Below are positions 61,184 to 64,000 of a stretch of 64,000 nt of DNA, piece by piece. How positions within the stretch are numbered: the first letter of the stretch is position 1; every line of letters begins with the position of its first letter. The notes beneath the pieces are model-generated. The model worked only from the letters and a program-made list of their open reading frames with translations, searched no databases and was not told where the DNA came from. Source of the stretch: Siphonodentalium dalli (Eukaryota > Mollusca > Scaphopoda > Gadilida > Siphonodentaliidae); NCBI GenBank assembly GCA_032622095.1, contig CP136063.1, forward strand, positions 31,250,987-31,314,986, read 5' to 3'. The position numbers and the translations under genes were made by a program.

Positions 61184-62147
61184 GAGTATCTCTTCATACA
61201 TTACATTTTAAATAGTTCCGTAGGTACGGAATAGTACGCATGAGTTGGAAATCCCTGCCCAAAAACGCATCTATCAATTAAAATTGTTTTGATTTCGAAT
61301 AATTTATTATAAAATGAGATGATTAAATAGGACACTAATACATGCACAACAGAACACGCCGTTAAATGTGGATGGTCTCTCTGTAAACATGTATTATATA
61401 GTTCACGGGGTATAAAGTATTATATCTGAGTCGAAGACCCCTGTCCGGAAATGCTTCTATCGATTAATATTGATGTTATTTATAATATTTTCTGGTCTAC
61501 AAATATGTGGTTGTTTGGCTAGCGAACAATCGTGATTCCTGATAACAGACCAGAAATTGTATTTTGTTTTATTCTCACAAATGAACATTAATTATACTCA
61601 TAATCACTTCATAACTATCGAATAAACAATAGAATCAATCAATCTGGGACATGTGACGTTCGGTACGTAACCATAGTCATGAGCAGCCTAACGCTATCTA
61701 CCGTCATATGGTATCACCCGAATGGTATGTTCTAAAAATAGACAAATAAACGGTCTCAATAAAATATTCGAAATAAAATCAAGATTAATTGATAAAAGCC
61801 TTTTCTTTTCTGTTCATATTTATTATTTTTATATCCACGCAACTACATGTATTTCAAATTTGTTATTTAAAGAGATAATCCATCTTTAACTTGGACACTT
61901 TATTGTTCTATTTTTAGAACATACCACTCAGGTGATACCATATAAAGATAGGGATAATTATGCTATTCTGCGTACGCCAAATGTCCCAGATTGAGTGTTA
62001 AAATTGTTTCATTGTAGAGTTAATGAGTTTATTTGATGTTTAGTTCTGGCAAAATTACACAATACAATTTCCGGGTTCTCTTTACAGTAGCCACTATTGT
62101 TCGTTAGCTAAACAAATGCACCCTTTTATAACAAAATATTCGAAATA
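61184..62147. mobile_element. TTAA-type MITEs (family M): complete copy nested in a truncated copy
   Basis: Outer left end AGTTGGAGTATCTCTTCATA after TTAA near 61184. The inner full copy runs from TTAAATGTGGATGGTCTCTC (about 61361) to AAAGAGATAATCCATCTTTA (about 61890). The outer copy then resumes (TTGTTCTATTTTTAGAACAT) to about 62147 (AATATTCGAAATA), without its right terminal repeat. Sequence is more diverged than at 50148-51193. Confidence 0.7.
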
Positions 62148-62182
62148 TCACACGGCACAATGGTTTTAACGATCCTACGACC

Positions 62183-62568
62183 AATTTCACGATTATGTGG
62201 CGGGACAACCACGATACAGTTTAACGAAGTCGGTAGCCGAGAGGTAGCGTATTGGTCTCTCGTGCTATCGGGCCGGGGATCGCAACCTGATCAGGGTAGT
62301 CTGACAAAAATCAGAACTCGGTCAGATACCAAGTTTGTCAGGCTGAAAAGTCTCATTCGAGAGTCTCATTGTCGTGGGTGCAGTACGCTGTCCGATTGGG
62401 TGCGGACATTAATGGCCGACCCGTGTACACGCCTCGGTGTGTGCACGTTAAAGAACGCTACTGGAGTCACCACAGGGTTATAAAGTTACTCGGCCGTGGC
62501 AGCACCTGGACCAGTGCGTTTACAACCAGAATTGGTTCCTGTCCTGTAATATCTACAGATACAGATAA
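62183..62568 (+). mobile_element. tRNA-derived SINE with 15-bp target duplications
   Basis: Flanked by AACGATCCTACGACC (62168-62182) and AACGATTCTACGACC (62569-62583). It has an A-box-like TAGCCGAGAGGTAGC (62234-62248) and a B-box-like GGATCGCAACC (about 62278), correctly spaced for a polymerase III promoter. These are followed by a body with GCACGTTAAAGAACGCTACT, a motif common in invertebrate SINE bodies. The reading frames across it (62160-62596) are shadows. Confidence 0.75.
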
Positions 62569-62774
62569 AACGATTCTACGACCTTATACTACGTGAATTG
62601 ATGCACCTGACAGCTCTTGATATCCTAATGAGACACTTTGATAACGAAATGAGACGAAAGATAATATATGACAATTCGTGCAAATTACACTTATACGCGC
62701 TGCTACCTGAATCGGCCAGATTTGAACATGCAAAGTTTTCTGTCGACCGATTGCATTTCCGGTGCTCATTTTGA

Positions 62775-63120
62775 AAAGGATATATGAGAACTTACAAAGC
62801 TGACGCCACTATTATAGAGACATGTGTTAAAACAGCAATGCAGCTGGTGGAACAGGTCAATAGCGGTCTTAGGCGCATACAAACTCAACTGGCGTACATA
62901 TATGCAAGAGTGAACTACTACTATGGTAACTTTTTTATCGATGCACCCTTCCTCCTGTTTCGAAGCGCAAGAAATACGGCTGCGTGTACCATTAAATTGT
63001 TAGGTGGCATGTATATTAGTTGAGTTTGTATACGTCTCAGTCCGCTGTTGGCTTGTTCGACCACTTGACTGTTGATAGAGCGAACTGATGTGTCAGATTT
63101 ATATGTTTCCATATCGTAGC
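62775..63120. repeat. Inverted-repeat element, arms about 125 bp
   Basis: Left arm 62775-62905 and right arm 62995-63120 are imperfect reverse complements, shown by ATACAAACTCAACT and its complement AGTTGAGTTTGTAT. Both arms translate to VEQxNSGLRRIQTQL, on opposite strands, only because they are inverted copies. Probable MITE. Confidence 0.6.
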
Positions 63121-63194
63121 CAAGTGAGCACCCAATATGGCCACGCAAATGAAGACGGTCGACAAAAAATCTGCAATGACGAAATCTTGGCGGC

Positions 63195-63430
63195 TCAAAA
63201 ATTATCGTATATGATTGTCTTTGGAATTTTTGAAAACCTTCTCATTAAAATGTCAAAGGCTGTCTGAGGTGATTCACATGCCATCATGACCTGGAATCCA
63301 AGACAAATGCCATGTGGGCAGAACACTGAAAATAATCCTGGTGTCAGTTTGTTGTGGCTTTCTGTGAGCTTTCTACATCCAGTTGTCACAGTCTCGCCTC
63401 GTGTTCCCACATTATATTGTCCGGACCCTC
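63195..63430 (-). pseudogene. KDZ-type transposase fragment
   Basis: Minus strand: CRKLTESHNKLTPGLFSVFC, PHGICLGFQVMMACESPQTA, FDILMRRFSKIPKTIIYDNF then stop. CPHGxCxGFxVM, the ESP block and IIYDN are hallmark motifs of Kyakuja/Dileera/Zisupton transposases; the usual sequence continues after YDN with a Cys/His helix, missing here. Only about 75 residues survive. Upstream the frame crosses into unrelated DNA at about 63430. Confidence 0.75.
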
Positions 63431-63438
63431 TAATAAGC

Positions 63439-64000
63439 GGAAATGCCGGGGAAAATGCTGGTATCCAGAGGTCTTCTGCCCGGAACAGGAACGCAGAGAC
63501 CAGCCGTAGCTTGAAGAAGGGGCCTCCAAAAAGAAAAACACCAGCCAAACGGAGGAGGGACGCCGCCAGACGGGCCAAATGGAAGAAGAAGATGGGGGTG
63601 ACAGTTGATCTGCCGGTCACCCCTCCCCGTGTGGTTCAGCCGACGTCCGCTGTCACAGCCGGTAGGTTGGAGTTGTCTGAGAGACGCACAGACGACCCGA
63701 CCTGTTCGGAGACAGACGACATCAGACCAGCTAGCAGGGACTCCGTGGATCTGCCGGAGGTCCCTGTTGTCGTCATCGAGGCGAGCGGAGAAAGGGAGCA
63801 GGAAACCACCCCTGCTGTTCCTGCCGCCAGCTTCGATGTAGAGTTGGACAGCTTGCCACCACGGACACCGGAGTTCCATCTCATACCGGTATCCCCCAGC
63901 TCTACCACCAGCAACAACAACATCAGTACAGAAACCACCAGCTTTGTGGAAGAAATTATTGCGGAAAAGGGCGATGGAGGAGCACAAACAACAACTGAGA
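63439..64000 (+). CDS. Open basic/Ser-Thr-rich protein, runs off window (possibly retroelement ORF1/gag-like)
   Basis: Open for the whole 187 codons to the window end. Early region NAETSRSLKKGPPKRKTPAK then RRRDAARRAKWKKKMG is highly basic; the rest is rich in Pro, Ser, Thr and Glu (TPPRVVQPTSAV, DDIRPASRDSVDL, ASFDVELDSLPPRTPEF). Base composition is GC-richer than its surroundings. Such basic PKRKTP-RRRDAAR segments occur near the start of LINE ORF1 or gag-like proteins, so a retroelement origin is suspected, not shown. No start codon is evident: the first in-frame ATG is within the basic stretch near 63593. Confidence 0.4.

Noticed and set aside
62160..62596. Two overlapping plus-strand frames as genes
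   Set aside because: They fall on the SINE body and its target duplications.

Overview
This is eukaryotic, AT-rich, intron- and repeat-laden DNA, most likely from a marine invertebrate (lophotrochozoan or mollusc-like; inferred from C2H2 fingers with [15 protein letters not shown] linkers, LINE fragments, a KDZ transposase, a tRNA-type SINE and lineage-typical MITEs). Nothing looks bacterial: no operons, ribosome binding sites or CRISPR. Only a few reading frames look like host genes. Nearly everything else is transposable elements, many nested, and decaying zinc-finger genes.

Layout. 0-1.5 kb: 12-finger C2H2 gene, plus strand, with a frameshifted 5' end and a decayed tail. 2-5.1 kb: foldback repeats, a LINE reverse transcriptase fragment, a palindrome array and a TTAA-type MITE. 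5.9-6.8 kb: minus-strand zinc-finger gene broken by a frameshift and cut at its 5' end by a transposon. 6.8-21.3 kb: two related large DNA transposons (types A and B, probably Academ-like, with an XPG-like nuclease region and a Cys-rich tail). This block includes a 2.76-kb tandem duplication and a 4.3-kb foldback element (FB1) inserted in the type B gene. 21.5-22.9 kb: minus-strand zinc-finger pseudogene. 23-27.4 kb: microsatellites, a terminal exon of a C-type-lectin-like gene whose 3' end has become a minisatellite, a LINE fragment and a hAT-like MITE.

27.6-33.8 kb: a LINE split by a full-length type B transposon (27893-33301) with a 3-bp target duplication. Removing the transposon restores the LINE reading frame exactly. 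34.5-36.4 kb: the best host gene, an 18-finger C2H2 protein. 37.3-37.6 kb: zinc-finger fragment. 37.8-56.3 kb: rearranged A and B transposon copies holding a nearly open LINE (39.56-42.07 kb), self-nested MITEs and a 4.9-kb foldback element (FB2) whose arms carry amplified zinc-finger fragments. 56.5-58.7 kb: third plus-strand zinc-finger gene running into a 66-bp minisatellite made of shortened finger units. 59-64 kb: minisatellites, nested MITEs, a SINE, a KDZ transposase fragment and an open basic ORF at the edge.

The recurring theme is exchange between zinc-finger arrays and mobile DNA. Fingers are duplicated in blocks, captured into foldback arms and shrunk into minisatellites, while transposons repeatedly insert into finger genes and into each other. 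No frame in the A/B transposons is intact, so they are probably dead or moved in trans.
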